Notes under the pieces: generated by a model
Told to the model about the DNA's origin: nothing
The model's input: only the letters and a program-made list of their open reading frames with translations
Database searches by the model: none
Part shown: one piece after another, positions 33,951 through 42,299 of the stretch
How the letters are laid out: each line of letters starts with the position of its first letter
How positions within the stretch are numbered: position 1 is the stretch's first letter
Made by a program: the position numbers and the translations under genes
Assembly (NCBI GenBank): GCA_021414005.1
Contig: JAIOPH010000031.1
Coordinates: 47,973-111,972 of the forward strand
Origin: Chthoniobacter sp.
GTDB taxonomy: Bacteria; Verrucomicrobiota; Verrucomicrobiia; Chthoniobacterales; Chthoniobacteraceae
DNA: 64,000 nucleotides
Direction: 5' to 3'

Positions 33951-36470
33951 ATGTCTGCCCTGCCGATCTACGAACTCGAAACCCCGCTCGCCGAGTCGCT
34001 GCGCGCGCATTCGCGTCTCGTGCTGCAGGCACCGACGGGCTCGGGCAAGTCCACGCAGGTGCCGCAGATCCTTTTGGACAAAGGCCTGGCGGGTGACGGC
34101 GAGATCGTGGTCCTCCAGCCGCGCCGGCTCGCCACGCGCATGCTGGCGGCGCGCGTGGCGCAGGAACGCGGGGTGCGGCTGGGCGGGGAAGTGGGTTATC
34201 AAATCCGGCTGGACAAGGTGTGTTCGCAGAAGACGCGCATCCGCTTCGTCACGGAGGGCGTGCTGTTGCGGCAGATGCTCGGCGACCCGGAGTTGCGCGG
34301 TGTGGGCGCGATCATCTTCGACGAATTCCACGAGCGGCATCTTTACGGCGACATCACCCTCGCACGCGCGCTCGACTTGCAGGAGACCCGGCGACCAGAC
34401 CTGAAGCTCGTGGTCATGTCCGCCACGCTCGACGCCGGCGCGCTGCAAAAATATCTCGCGCCCTGCGAACTTCTGACTTCGCGCGGGCGGACTTTCCCGG
34501 TCGATGTGGAATACCTCGCGAAACCGCTGGGCGACTCGCCGGTGTGGGATGCGGCGGCGGAGGAGTTCGAGCGCGTCGCGGCGCAGACCGATGGCGATGT
34601 GCTGGTCTTCATGTCCGGCGCCTACGAAATCAGCCGCACCATTGCCGCCATCCGCCACACTCGCGCAGGCGGGCAATGCACCGTGCTCCCGCTGCACGGC
34701 GAGCTGCCGGCCGCCGAACAGGACGCCGCCGTGGCGCGCTCCGAACGACGGAAGGTCATCGTCTCGACCAACGTCGCCGAGACCTCGCTGACCATCGACG
34801 GCGTGCGCGTAGTCATCGACGGCGGGCAGGCGAAGATCGCGCGCTTCGATCCGTATCGCGGCATCAACACGCTGCTCGTCGAGCGCATTTCGCGCGCGAG
34901 CGCCGAGCAGCGCGCAGGGCGCGCCGGACGAACCGCGCCGGGGCGCTGCGTGCGGCTCTGGACGGAGCGCGAGCACCACGACCGGCCCGCGCAGGAACTG
35001 CCCGAGGTAAAGCGGCTCGACCTCGCCGAGGTCGTGCTCACTTTGAAAGCGAGCGGCGTGGAGGACGTGGCGAAGTTTCGCTGGCTGGAAGCGCCCGACG
35101 CCCGCTCGCTCGAACGCGCGCTCATGCTGCTCACGGACCTCGGCGCGCTCGACGGCACCGGCGCGATCACCACGCTCGGTCGCCGCATGCTCGCCTTCCC
35201 GGCGCACCCGCGTTACGCGCGCATGCTGCTCGCGGCGCATGCGCTGGGCTGTGTGCCGGCAGTGGTGCAAGTCGCGGCGCTCACCCAGGGGCGCGGGCTA
35301 CTCCGGCGGGCGGAGGGCAAGCAGATGCAGCAGGAGCGTGATGCCGCGCTGGGTGAAGCCGCGGAGAGCGACTTCTTCATGCACCTGCGCGCCCTGCGTT
35401 TCGCCGAACAGGGCAATTTTAACCCGCAGACATGCCGCGCGCTGGGCATCCACGCGCTCGCCGCGCGCGAGGCGGCGGCACTCGCGGAGCAGTTCCTGCG
35501 CATCGCCAAAGACGAGGGCCTGGACATCACGCCGCGCGAGACCTCGGGCGAAGCGCTCCAGCGCTGTGTGCTCGCGGGTTTCCCCGACATGGTCGCGCTG
35601 CGGCTCGATGCCGGCACGCTGCGCTGCGCGCTGGTGCATGGGCGCAAGGGCGTGCTCGCCCGCGAGAGCGTGGTCACCGCGCCGCTCCTCGTCGCCAGCG
35701 AGGTGCGCGAGGTGGAGATGCGTGGCGATGTGGAGACGCTGCTCACGCTCGCGACGGCGATCAAAGAAGAATGGCTGCGTGAGTTTTTCCCCGACGGCTT
35801 CCGCGAAACGACGGAGGTTTTTTTCGACAGCTCGCTGCGCCGCGTGCTGGCGAAAAGGCAGACGCGCTTTCACGACCTCGTGCTCCGCTCCGAGCAGTCC
35901 GACAAGGTGCCGCAGGAACAGGCCGCCGCGCTGCTCGCGCGCGAAGTCGAGGCCGGCACCTGCCCGCTGAAGCTGTGGGACAACGCCGTCGAGCAGTGGA
36001 TTCTGCGCCTGAACCAGCTCGCCGAATGGTTTCCCGAGTACGAGCTGCCCAGGCTCGGCGACGACGACCGGCGGATGCTCGTCGAACAAATCTGCCACGG
36101 CGCGACGAGCTACAAGGACATCAAGGAACGTCCCGTCTGGCCCGTGGTGAAATCGTGGCTTTCGCCCGTGCAGCAGCAGCTCCTCGACGACCAGGCTCCC
36201 GAGCGCATCGACCTGCCGGGCGGGCGCAAGGCGAAGGTTATCTACGCGCCGAACACCGCGCCGCACATCGCCACGCGCATCCAGGATCTCTACGGCGTGA
36301 CTGGCGAACTGCGCATCGCCGGGCACCGCATTCCGCTGGTCATCCAGGTGCTCGCGCCGAATCACCGCCCGATCCAGATCACGCAAAACCTCGCGACCTT
36401 TTGGAAGGACAACTACCCGAAGATTAAACAGGAGTTGCAGCGGAAGTATCCGCGCCACGAGTGGCGGTAA
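33951..36470 (+). CDS. hrpB: ATP-dependent DEAH-type helicase HrpB
   Basis: Encodes 839 residues, near the ~810 of E. coli HrpB. Motifs are Walker A APTGSGKS (27-34), LQPRRLATRML, FVTEGVLLRQML, DEFH box (124-127) in place of DEAH, VMSATLDAGAL, STNVAETSLTIDGV and QRAGRAGRTAPG. The C-terminal HrpB domain is present (LPGGRKAKVIYAPNTAPHIA; QDLYGVTGE; PIQITQNLATFWKDNYPKI). The enzyme is a superfamily 2 RNA helicase whose exact substrate is undefined. The start ATG 33951 follows directly on a short repeat, and no ribosome-binding site is evident. Confidence 0.95.
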   Translation: MSALPIYELETPLAESLRAHSRLVLQAPTGSGKSTQVPQILLDKGLAGDGEIVVLQPRRLATRMLAARVAQERGVRLGGEVGYQIRLDKVCSQKTRIRFVTEGVLLRQMLGDPELRGVGAIIFDEFHERHLYGDITLARALDLQETRRPDLKLVVMSATLDAGALQKYLAPCELLTSRGRTFPVDVEYLAKPLGDSPVWDAAAEEFERVAAQTDGDVLVFMSGAYEISRTIAAIRHTRAGGQCTVLPLHGELPAAEQDAAVARSERRKVIVSTNVAETSLTIDGVRVVIDGGQAKIARFDPYRGINTLLVERISRASAEQRAGRAGRTAPGRCVRLWTEREHHDRPAQELPEVKRLDLAEVVLTLKASGVEDVAKFRWLEAPDARSLERALMLLTDLGALDGTGAITTLGRRMLAFPAHPRYARMLLAAHALGCVPAVVQVAALTQGRGLLRRAEGKQMQQERDAALGEAAESDFFMHLRALRFAEQGNFNPQTCRALGIHALAAREAAALAEQFLRIAKDEGLDITPRETSGEALQRCVLAGFPDMVALRLDAGTLRCALVHGRKGVLARESVVTAPLLVASEVREVEMRGDVETLLTLATAIKEEWLREFFPDGFRETTEVFFDSSLRRVLAKRQTRFHDLVLRSEQSDKVPQEQAAALLAREVEAGTCPLKLWDNAVEQWILRLNQLAEWFPEYELPRLGDDDRRMLVEQICHGATSYKDIKERPVWPVVKSWLSPVQQQLLDDQAPERIDLPGGRKAKVIYAPNTAPHIATRIQDLYGVTGELRIAGHRIPLVIQVLAPNHRPIQITQNLATFWKDNYPKIKQELQRKYPRHEWR

Positions 36471-36532
36471 GGGTGCGCGCAACGCTTCGGGCTGGCGAAG
36501 GTTCTCGTCCCGGCGAAAACTGTCCGCCTGCC

Positions 36533-38062
36533 ATGAATTCCTTCGCCGCTTCGTTCTTTCTTCCCGGTGCCGCTGGGCCGCAGGTCTTTGCGGACGGCGA
36601 AGACCGCGCGCTTCTGGAACGCGAGGTTCTGCCGGTTTATCTCACGCGGTGCCGGTGGTTCGGCGGAAAGGCACGGGAACTGCGCGGATGCAGGATTCGT
36701 GAGTTGGTGAGTGTGGAGTCAGCGCGGCTGGCCGTGGTGGAAACCTCATATGCCCGCGGAGCCGCGGAGACGTATTTGCTGCCGTTGCAGGTCGCCGATG
36801 GCGCGCAGGCGGAGGCGCTGGAACGCGACGCGCCTGCTGCCGTTGTCGCGCGGTTTCGTGGCGGAGGAGTGCTGTTCGATGCGGTACAGGATGCGGATTT
36901 CCGGGCGGCACTTTTTGGGCTGATCGCGCACGGCGGCGTGGTGGGAGGACTTGCGGGCGTGGCGGGCGATGGCTTGCCGGAGCACGCGCCGCCGTCGCGC
37001 GTGCTGGCCGTGGAGCAGAGCAACACGGCGATCATTTATGGCGACCGCGTTTTTCTAAAACTCTACCGGCGACTGGAAGATGGCGTGAATCCCGACGCGG
37101 AAATCCTGCGCTTTCTCGGCGCGCGCGAGTTTCCGCAGGTGCCGCCGTTCCACGGCGTGCTGGAGTTTCGTGGCGCGGGTCGCGCGCCGCAGGTGCTGGC
37201 ACTGGCGACCGGCATGGTTGCGAATGAGGGCGATGCCTGGAGTTTCACGCTGCGCGAGCTGACCCGGCAACTCGAGTGCGTGCTGGCCGGCGATGCGTCC
37301 GAAGCGGAGTGGATCGAGACGGCATACCTCGCGCGTGCGGCCCAGCTCGGGAAGCGAACCGGTGCGCTGCATGGCGCGCTCGCGTCGGACGTGACGGATG
37401 CAAATTTCGCGCCGGTGCCGCTGACCGCCGGAGATTTCTCGGAGTTGGCCGAGACCGTGCGCGCCACGGCGGAGGAAGTGCTCGCCGGCATTGCTGCGCG
37501 GTTCGATACGCTCGACTCCGCGACCCGCGCGCTCGCTTCCGCGTTGCTCGCCGCCGAACCCGCGTTGCGGTCGCGCATCGCGGCACTTGGCACGCAGCCA
37601 GTCGCGGCGGCGAAGACTCGGACGCATGGCGACTACCATCTCGGGCAGGTGCTGAACACGGGCGACGATTTCGTGATCATCGACTTCGAAGGCGAGCCGG
37701 CGCGTCCGCTCGCGGAGCGGCGGCGCAAGCGTTCGCCGCTGCGGGACGTGGCGGGAATGCTGCGCTCGTTCTACTACGCGGCGCACAGCGCGCTGGAAAA
37801 TTTCCCGGAGCGTCGCGCGGAGTTGGAGGCACCCGTCGAGCGCTGGCATGAGTGCGTGTGCGCGGCGTTTCTCGCCGCGTGGAGCGCGGCGACGACGGGC
37901 GCGATTTTCGTCCCGGTGGAGCGCGCGGACCGGACCCGGTTGCTAGACGCTTTCCTCCTGGAAAAGGCGCTCTACGAAGTGGCCTACGAACTCAACAACC
38001 GCCCCGCCTGGCTCGGCATTCCGTTGCGCGGTATCGCGCAAATCTTACGCGGCGCGGCGTGA
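36533..38062 (+). CDS. stand-alone maltokinase-like phosphotransferase
   Basis: Encodes 509 residues. The N-terminal maltokinase cap domain contains LLEREVLPVYLTRCRWFGGKA, and the aminoglycoside-phosphotransferase-like kinase core has THGDYHLGQVLNTGDDFVII (H365) with the metal-binding IDFEGEPARPL, then SPLRDVAGMLRSFYYAA. This matches Mak1/Pep2, which phosphorylates maltose to maltose-1-phosphate for GlgE glucan synthesis. In many bacteria it is fused to trehalose synthase; here it is free-standing and neither treS nor glgE is adjacent. The ATG at 36533 sits 62 bp after hrpB. It stops 3 bp before the convergent TPR gene. Confidence 0.88.
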   Translation: MNSFAASFFLPGAAGPQVFADGEDRALLEREVLPVYLTRCRWFGGKARELRGCRIRELVSVESARLAVVETSYARGAAETYLLPLQVADGAQAEALERDAPAAVVARFRGGGVLFDAVQDADFRAALFGLIAHGGVVGGLAGVAGDGLPEHAPPSRVLAVEQSNTAIIYGDRVFLKLYRRLEDGVNPDAEILRFLGAREFPQVPPFHGVLEFRGAGRAPQVLALATGMVANEGDAWSFTLRELTRQLECVLAGDASEAEWIETAYLARAAQLGKRTGALHGALASDVTDANFAPVPLTAGDFSELAETVRATAEEVLAGIAARFDTLDSATRALASALLAAEPALRSRIAALGTQPVAAAKTRTHGDYHLGQVLNTGDDFVIIDFEGEPARPLAERRRKRSPLRDVAGMLRSFYYAAHSALENFPERRAELEAPVERWHECVCAAFLAAWSAATTGAIFVPVERADRTRLLDAFLLEKALYEVAYELNNRPAWLGIPLRGIAQILRGAA

Positions 38063-38065
38063 GTA

Positions 38066-38908
38066 CTACTTCGGAGCCATGGCCGCCGGGGCCGGCACGG
38101 TCAGTGTCAGCGGGTTCGGCTTTTCCGCCGGTGGTGTCGCGGATGCGGGTGCGGTGTCGGGCTTGGTCTCGGCGGACTTGGGCGCGGGGCGTTTGATCCA
38201 GCCGACTTCGTAGAGTGAGTCGGCGAAAGTCGCGCTCTTCTCCGGACCAAACGTCCAGTCGGCGCGGCCCAGCCATTTGTGGCCCTCAGCCGCGCGGTCA
38301 TGGGCAAACTCCCACGACGCATTGGCGTAGTAATAGGCGGGCGTGTCGCCGGGGAAGGGAATCAGGTCGATGGCGCGGCGGGCGTCATCGTAGTTTTTTT
38401 CGAGGAGAAAAGTGAGGAACACCCGGAAGCGCGCGAGTTCGTCCTTGGAGTTTTCGCGAATGAATTTCTCGAACAGTTTGCGCGCCTCGGGGTAGTGACC
38501 TTGCACGAGTTGGATTTCCGCGAGGTTGAAGCGTGCGGGGTAGAATTTCGGATCAAGTTTCAGCGCCTCTTCGCAATAGCGCGCGCCTTCCTCAAAGTTC
38601 CGCTTTTCGATGGCGATGGCCCCGCGGGTGTTGAGGGTGACGGGCGTCGGCGGGTGAATCTTGTCCGCTTTATCGATGGCCTCGAGCGCCGCCGGCCAGT
38701 CGCGGGCGCGGAAAAGTTTGATCACTTCGCCGACGGCTTTCACATAGGCCGCCGGATACAGCTTGTTCGCGGCGGATGCGGGTGCGGGTGTGGAGGGAAT
38801 GAAACGCAGGCCCGGTTTCTCGGGAGTGAAGGACTGGAGCGGATCGTCGGAGGCAAGCAGCGGGAGCGATCCAAGGGCGACGAGGAGGACGAAGCGGAGT
38901 GTCTTCAT
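38066..38908 (-). CDS. exported TPR protein
   Basis: Encodes 280 residues with a signal peptide (MKTLRFVLLVALGSLPLLAS). Three or more tetratricopeptide repeats lie between ~65 and 190, the clearest being RNFEEGARYCEEALKLDPKF and GHYPEARKLFEKFIRENSKD. The C-terminal 50 residues are Pro/Ala-rich and disordered. TPRs are protein-interaction scaffolds; the partner is unknown. It probably resides in the periplasm. The start at 38908 is chosen because the longer frame lacks a signal peptide. It is tightly packed against the convergent maltokinase gene. Confidence 0.8.
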   Translation of the reverse strand: MKTLRFVLLVALGSLPLLASDDPLQSFTPEKPGLRFIPSTPAPASAANKLYPAAYVKAVGEVIKLFRARDWPAALEAIDKADKIHPPTPVTLNTRGAIAIEKRNFEEGARYCEEALKLDPKFYPARFNLAEIQLVQGHYPEARKLFEKFIRENSKDELARFRVFLTFLLEKNYDDARRAIDLIPFPGDTPAYYYANASWEFAHDRAAEGHKWLGRADWTFGPEKSATFADSLYEVGWIKRPAPKSAETKPDTAPASATPPAEKPNPLTLTVPAPAAMAPK

Positions 38909-38974
38909 AGGCTGTACGAAAGTGGCCGCATCTATCGGCCAAGTCCGGGCAAAACCCAAACTGAAATTCGTGCG

Positions 38975-39646
38975 CTACGCGGGGGCGGTGGTGCGGCAGC
39001 AGTTCCCGGCGTGCAGGCCACGGCAGCCGCCAACGGCCAGCCACGCCCCGAGGGTAGGCGCGACGAGATAAATCCACAGCGCACCCAAATTTCCCGAGAC
39101 CAACGCGGGCGCAAGTGAGCGCGCGGGGTTCATCGACGCCCCGCAGATCGGCCCGGCGAACATCGCCTCCAGCATGATGACCGCGCCGATGACAATGCCT
39201 GCGGTGATGCCCTTCTCTTTCGCGCCGGTCGAGACGTTGAGGATCACCAGCATGAGCAGAAAAGTGAGCACGACTTCCAAAATGAACGACTGTCCTGCCG
39301 AGCCCGCCGGGAGCGTGGCTCCGAGCGTGGCGTGGGTGGGAAAAAGCGCGCGCAGCAGGCCGCTCGCCGCCAGCGCGCCGGCGACCTGGCTGCCAATGTA
39401 CGGGAGCACTTTGGCCCCCTCAAAGCGCCGCGCCCGCCAGAACGCGATCGTCACCGCGGGATTGAGGTGCGCGCCGGAGATTTCGCCAACGGTATAGATC
39501 ATCGCCAACACGATCAGCCCGAAAGTCATCGCGATACCGACGTGGGTGATCGCGCCGTGGCTCACGTCATTGATGACGATCGCCCCGGTGCCCGCGAAAA
39601 CGAGCGCCGCCGTTCCGAGAAACTCCGCGAAGCACGCGCGCTTCAT
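38975..39646 (-). CDS. aquaporin / AqpS-like metalloid channel of an arsenate-resistance operon
   Basis: Encodes 222 residues with six membrane helices and two NPA half-helices: SGAHLNPAVT (NPA 62-64) and GASMNPARS (NPA 173-175). Aligned by eye to AqpZ, the aromatic/arginine filter is F42, A161, A170 and R176; AqpZ has His and Thr at the middle two. Small residues give a wider pore than a water channel. The ATG overlaps the stop of arsC (ATGA), so the two are translated together. In rhizobia AqpS in an ars operon lets arsenite out after ArsC reduction, and the same route is inferred here. Water or glycerol transport remains possible. Confidence 0.9.
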   Translation of the reverse strand: MKRACFAEFLGTAALVFAGTGAIVINDVSHGAITHVGIAMTFGLIVLAMIYTVGEISGAHLNPAVTIAFWRARRFEGAKVLPYIGSQVAGALAASGLLRALFPTHATLGATLPAGSAGQSFILEVVLTFLLMLVILNVSTGAKEKGITAGIVIGAVIMLEAMFAGPICGASMNPARSLAPALVSGNLGALWIYLVAPTLGAWLAVGGCRGLHAGNCCRTTAPA

Positions 39647-40086
39647 CGGGTCGCCTCCGCCGTGCATTTCTCCGCGCACCACGCTTCGATCTTCGCCCGG
39701 ATCACGTCCCGGATTTTCCGCACCTCCGCGAGCTTTTCCTCACGCGTGCCGGTCAGCACGGAAGGATCGGGAAAGCCCCAGTGCAGCCGGATGCCGCTGC
39801 CGGGAAACACCGGGCACCGCTCTGCATTCGTCTCGTCGCAGACCGTGATGAGGTAGCCAAATGTTTCCCCGCGTTTGAACACATCCCACACGCCCTGCGG
39901 CACCTGCCGGGAGATGTCGATGCCCACTTCCGCCATCGCCTCGACCACCAGTGGATTCAGCGTTCCCGGCTCGATCCCCGCGCTGCTTGCGTGAAAAAAC
40001 TCGGGGCAAATGTTGTTGAGCCACGCCTCGGCCATCTGCGAGCGCGCGCTGTTGTGGATGCAGACGAAGAGCACTTTGGTTTTCAT
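39643..40086 (-). CDS. arsC: arsenate reductase, LMW-PTPase type
   Basis: Encodes 147 residues. The phosphatase-like active loop CIHNSARS (C9 to R15) is at the N-terminus, and a second cysteine pair is in ITVCDETNAERCPVFPG (C83 and C91). These match the thioredoxin-coupled ArsC, which reduces arsenate to arsenite using three cysteines in sequence. The final DPS motif supplies the general acid. The ATG at 40086 is preferred over upstream frame. The overlapping aquaporin gene completes a two-gene detoxification operon; no ArsR repressor or ArsB/Acr3 pump is in the window. Confidence 0.93.
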   Translation of the reverse strand: MKTKVLFVCIHNSARSQMAEAWLNNICPEFFHASSAGIEPGTLNPLVVEAMAEVGIDISRQVPQGVWDVFKRGETFGYLITVCDETNAERCPVFPGSGIRLHWGFPDPSVLTGTREEKLAEVRKIRDVIRAKIEAWCAEKCTAEATR

Positions 40087-40182
40087 GGGAAAAGGCCGCG
40101 AATCTTGCACGCCGCCCACGCCCGTCGCAAGCACGCGCCCCGGGTGTCACCCAATCGTCACCTTGCTACCGCGCTTTTTTTC

Positions 40183-40269
40183 AACCGCAGAGGCGCAGAG
40201 GGAAATGAGAGGAACGCAAAGGGAGTAATTCTCTTCTCCGACCTCTGCGTCCTCTGCGCCTCTGCGGTT
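40183..40269. repeat. inverted repeat AACCGCAGAGGCGCAGAGG
   Basis: A perfect 19-bp inverted repeat (40183-40201 with 40251-40269), flanked by T-rich and A-rich tracts that extend the pairing imperfectly. It is a dispersed intergenic palindrome; a half-copy resembling it is at about 56667-56685. It sits between arsC and the divergent M42 peptidase gene. Confidence 0.8.
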
Positions 40270-40318
40270 TAAAAAGAACCGTCTTTCCCCAGCCCAGCCG
40301 CTCGCGCAACATCCCCGC

Positions 40319-41401
40319 ATGGACACCGCCGCCCGCACTTTCCTTTTCGACCTCCTCAATACGCCCAGCCCCACCGGCTTCGAACTCCCCGGCCAGCGCA
40401 AATGGGCCACCTACGCGCGCCGCTTCGCCGATCGCGTGGAAAACGACGCCTACGGCACCGCCTGGGCCACGCTTGATGGCACCGCCAAAAAGCCGCGCCG
40501 CGTCATGCTCGAAGCCCACGCCGACGAGATCGGCTTCATCGTCAAACACATCACCAAGGAAGGCTGGCTCCGCATCGACCGCATCGGCGGCAGCGACACC
40601 GCCACCGCGCGCGGGCGGCGCATCGACCTGCTCGGCGACAAAGGCACCGTCGCCGGCATCATCGGCAACACCGCCATTCACCTCCGCAAAGACTCCCTCG
40701 GCGACGAGAAAGCGCCGAAGATTCACGAACTCTACGTCGATGTCGGCGCCAGCACCGCCAAGGAAGTCGCCGCCCTCGGTCTCCGCGTCGGCCACCCCGC
40801 CGTCTATCACGACGCCGCCGAACCCTTCGGCAAAAACCGCATCGTCGGCCGCGCGCTCGATAACCGCCTCGGCGGATTCATCATTGCCGAAGTCCTCGCC
40901 CGCCTCAGTCGCGCCAAAAAGAAACCCCGCGCCACGCTCATCGCCGTGAATGCCGTCATGGAGGAAATCGGCGGCCACGGCGCGAAGATGGCCGCCCACC
41001 GCCTCCGGCCCGACGTCTGCGTCGTCCTCGATGTCACCCACGCCACTGAGACCCCCGGCATTGACGCCGCCCAGCACGGCGAAGTCAAACTCGGCGGCGG
41101 CCCCTCCATCACCCACGGCACCTGCAACCACCCCGCCGTCATCAGCCGCCTGCTCGGCTGCGCGGCGAAAGCCGACATCCCCATCCAGCACGAGAGCAGT
41201 TCCCGCTACAGCGGCACCGACACCGACGTCATCTTCGACTCGCGCGACGGCATCCCCAGCGCCCTCGTCTCCCTCCCCCTCCGCTACATGCACAGCGTCG
41301 TCGAGATGGCCGACCTCGCCGACGTGGAAAAAGTCATCGCCCTCCTCACCGCCTTCGTCCTCTCCCTCGGCGATGACGACGACTTCAGTGTGAAACTTTA
41401 G
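40319..41401 (+). CDS. M42 family metallo-aminopeptidase
   Basis: Encodes 360 residues. Zinc-ligand motifs of M42 (tetrahedral aminopeptidase/glutamyl aminopeptidase) are visible: MLEAHADEIGFIV (H67, D69), GRALDNRLGGF, NAVMEEIGGHGA with the catalytic and metal-binding glutamates, VVLDVTHATETPG, and C-terminal MHSVVEM. These enzymes are large cytosolic homo-oligomers that trim N-terminal residues from peptides. The insert domain (~80-165) with GTVAGIIGNTAIHL is typical. The ATG at 40319 lacks an obvious ribosome-binding site. It is monocistronic. Confidence 0.93.
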   Translation: MDTAARTFLFDLLNTPSPTGFELPGQRKWATYARRFADRVENDAYGTAWATLDGTAKKPRRVMLEAHADEIGFIVKHITKEGWLRIDRIGGSDTATARGRRIDLLGDKGTVAGIIGNTAIHLRKDSLGDEKAPKIHELYVDVGASTAKEVAALGLRVGHPAVYHDAAEPFGKNRIVGRALDNRLGGFIIAEVLARLSRAKKKPRATLIAVNAVMEEIGGHGAKMAAHRLRPDVCVVLDVTHATETPGIDAAQHGEVKLGGGPSITHGTCNHPAVISRLLGCAAKADIPIQHESSSRYSGTDTDVIFDSRDGIPSALVSLPLRYMHSVVEMADLADVEKVIALLTAFVLSLGDDDDFSVKL

Positions 41402-41536
41402 AAAGCCAACCGTCATTCTGGACGGAGTTCCGACCGCGAAGCGTGCTGAAGAATGGATTTTAGGATCGCTCCTCGACTCGTGTGACCGCCTCGCTTTTCC
41501 TCGCTGACTCCTGTGAGGGCGTTACGAGGCTAGCTC

Positions 41537-42283
41537 TTATAGAGCCTCAATGCGCGCACCCAAGTTCGCCCGTATCATTGCCGACCAAGGTTCTTTGTTG
41601 CTCGCGCATCGTAGGAATACAGGCCGCACGGCAATTCGTTTCGGATGATTTGCGGACAGAGCTTCTACCGCATCCAGGGATTTTTCCATGTCATCCAGAT
41701 ACTTCTTCCGCTCCCGAAGCAACAGGCTGTCTTCGTCGAGTCGGAACGTAGCAATGGTGGTTCGGCCATAGCGGCTGTGGTTGCGTGCGCGTGGCACATC
41801 GCGATCCCAAGAAATGTGCTTCTCGGGATCTTTCGCCCCGTAAGGATTGAGCAGGAGCGGCTTTTCCAGCCCGGTGTCGCGATTCGCTGCTGTTGCTCGC
41901 TGCGCGGGATTCACCAACGGGAAAAGATTCTCTTTATGCCCACGGTCGTTACAGCGGTCACAGGCGAAAAGGAGATTCTCCCACGAGTATCCCAACCAAA
42001 AATATTCGGGTTTGTGCAATGCATCCTGCCGTGTCTGCCGCGAGCCGTTCTTTGGCCTGAAGTGCTCGACGAGATCATGCGAGGTGGGATTTCGCGTTTC
42101 GCAATACGCGCACTTGTCATTTTGCGCGGCGCGGAGTGCCGTCTTGACCGCGGGATGATTGTAGATCGCTGGTTGAACTTCCGGTTCGTTGCCCTCAGCC
42201 CAGCTATCGATGAGCGCCTGAGTTGCAGTCGGCGCAGCTACAGCCAGTGGGGCCGGAATTGGAGGGCGCTGGAGACGAACCAT
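41537..42283 (-). CDS. ptuB: PtuB-like HNH endonuclease (Septu effector)
   Basis: Encodes 248 residues. It has the zinc-stabilised HNH pattern of the TIGR02646/PtuB family: CAYC (C58, C61), VEHFRPK (H74), then YSWENLLFACDRCN (N103, C108, C111) and HKENLFP. PtuB is the nuclease of Septu and of retron-Ec78-type anti-phage systems, cutting nucleic acid when released or activated by the PtuA ATPase. Its ATG follows the ptuA stop by 16 bp, so the two form an operon in the order ptuA-ptuB. The C-terminal 110 residues are helical and charged. No reverse transcriptase is nearby, so this is Septu-like and not a retron. Confidence 0.9.
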   Translation of the reverse strand: MVRLQRPPIPAPLAVAAPTATQALIDSWAEGNEPEVQPAIYNHPAVKTALRAAQNDKCAYCETRNPTSHDLVEHFRPKNGSRQTRQDALHKPEYFWLGYSWENLLFACDRCNDRGHKENLFPLVNPAQRATAANRDTGLEKPLLLNPYGAKDPEKHISWDRDVPRARNHSRYGRTTIATFRLDEDSLLLRERKKYLDDMEKSLDAVEALSANHPKRIAVRPVFLRCASNKEPWSAMIRANLGARIEAL

Positions 42284-42299
42284 TGAGACGGATGCCCTT

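Noticed and set aside
39643..40086. Protein tyrosine phosphatase (Wzb/Etp-type) instead of ArsC
   Set aside because: The extra cysteine pair and the neighbouring aquaporin favour arsenate reductase.
41410..41460. Third copy of the GTCATCCTGAGC palindrome
   Set aside because: Only partial resemblance to one arm; too degenerate to list as a feature.
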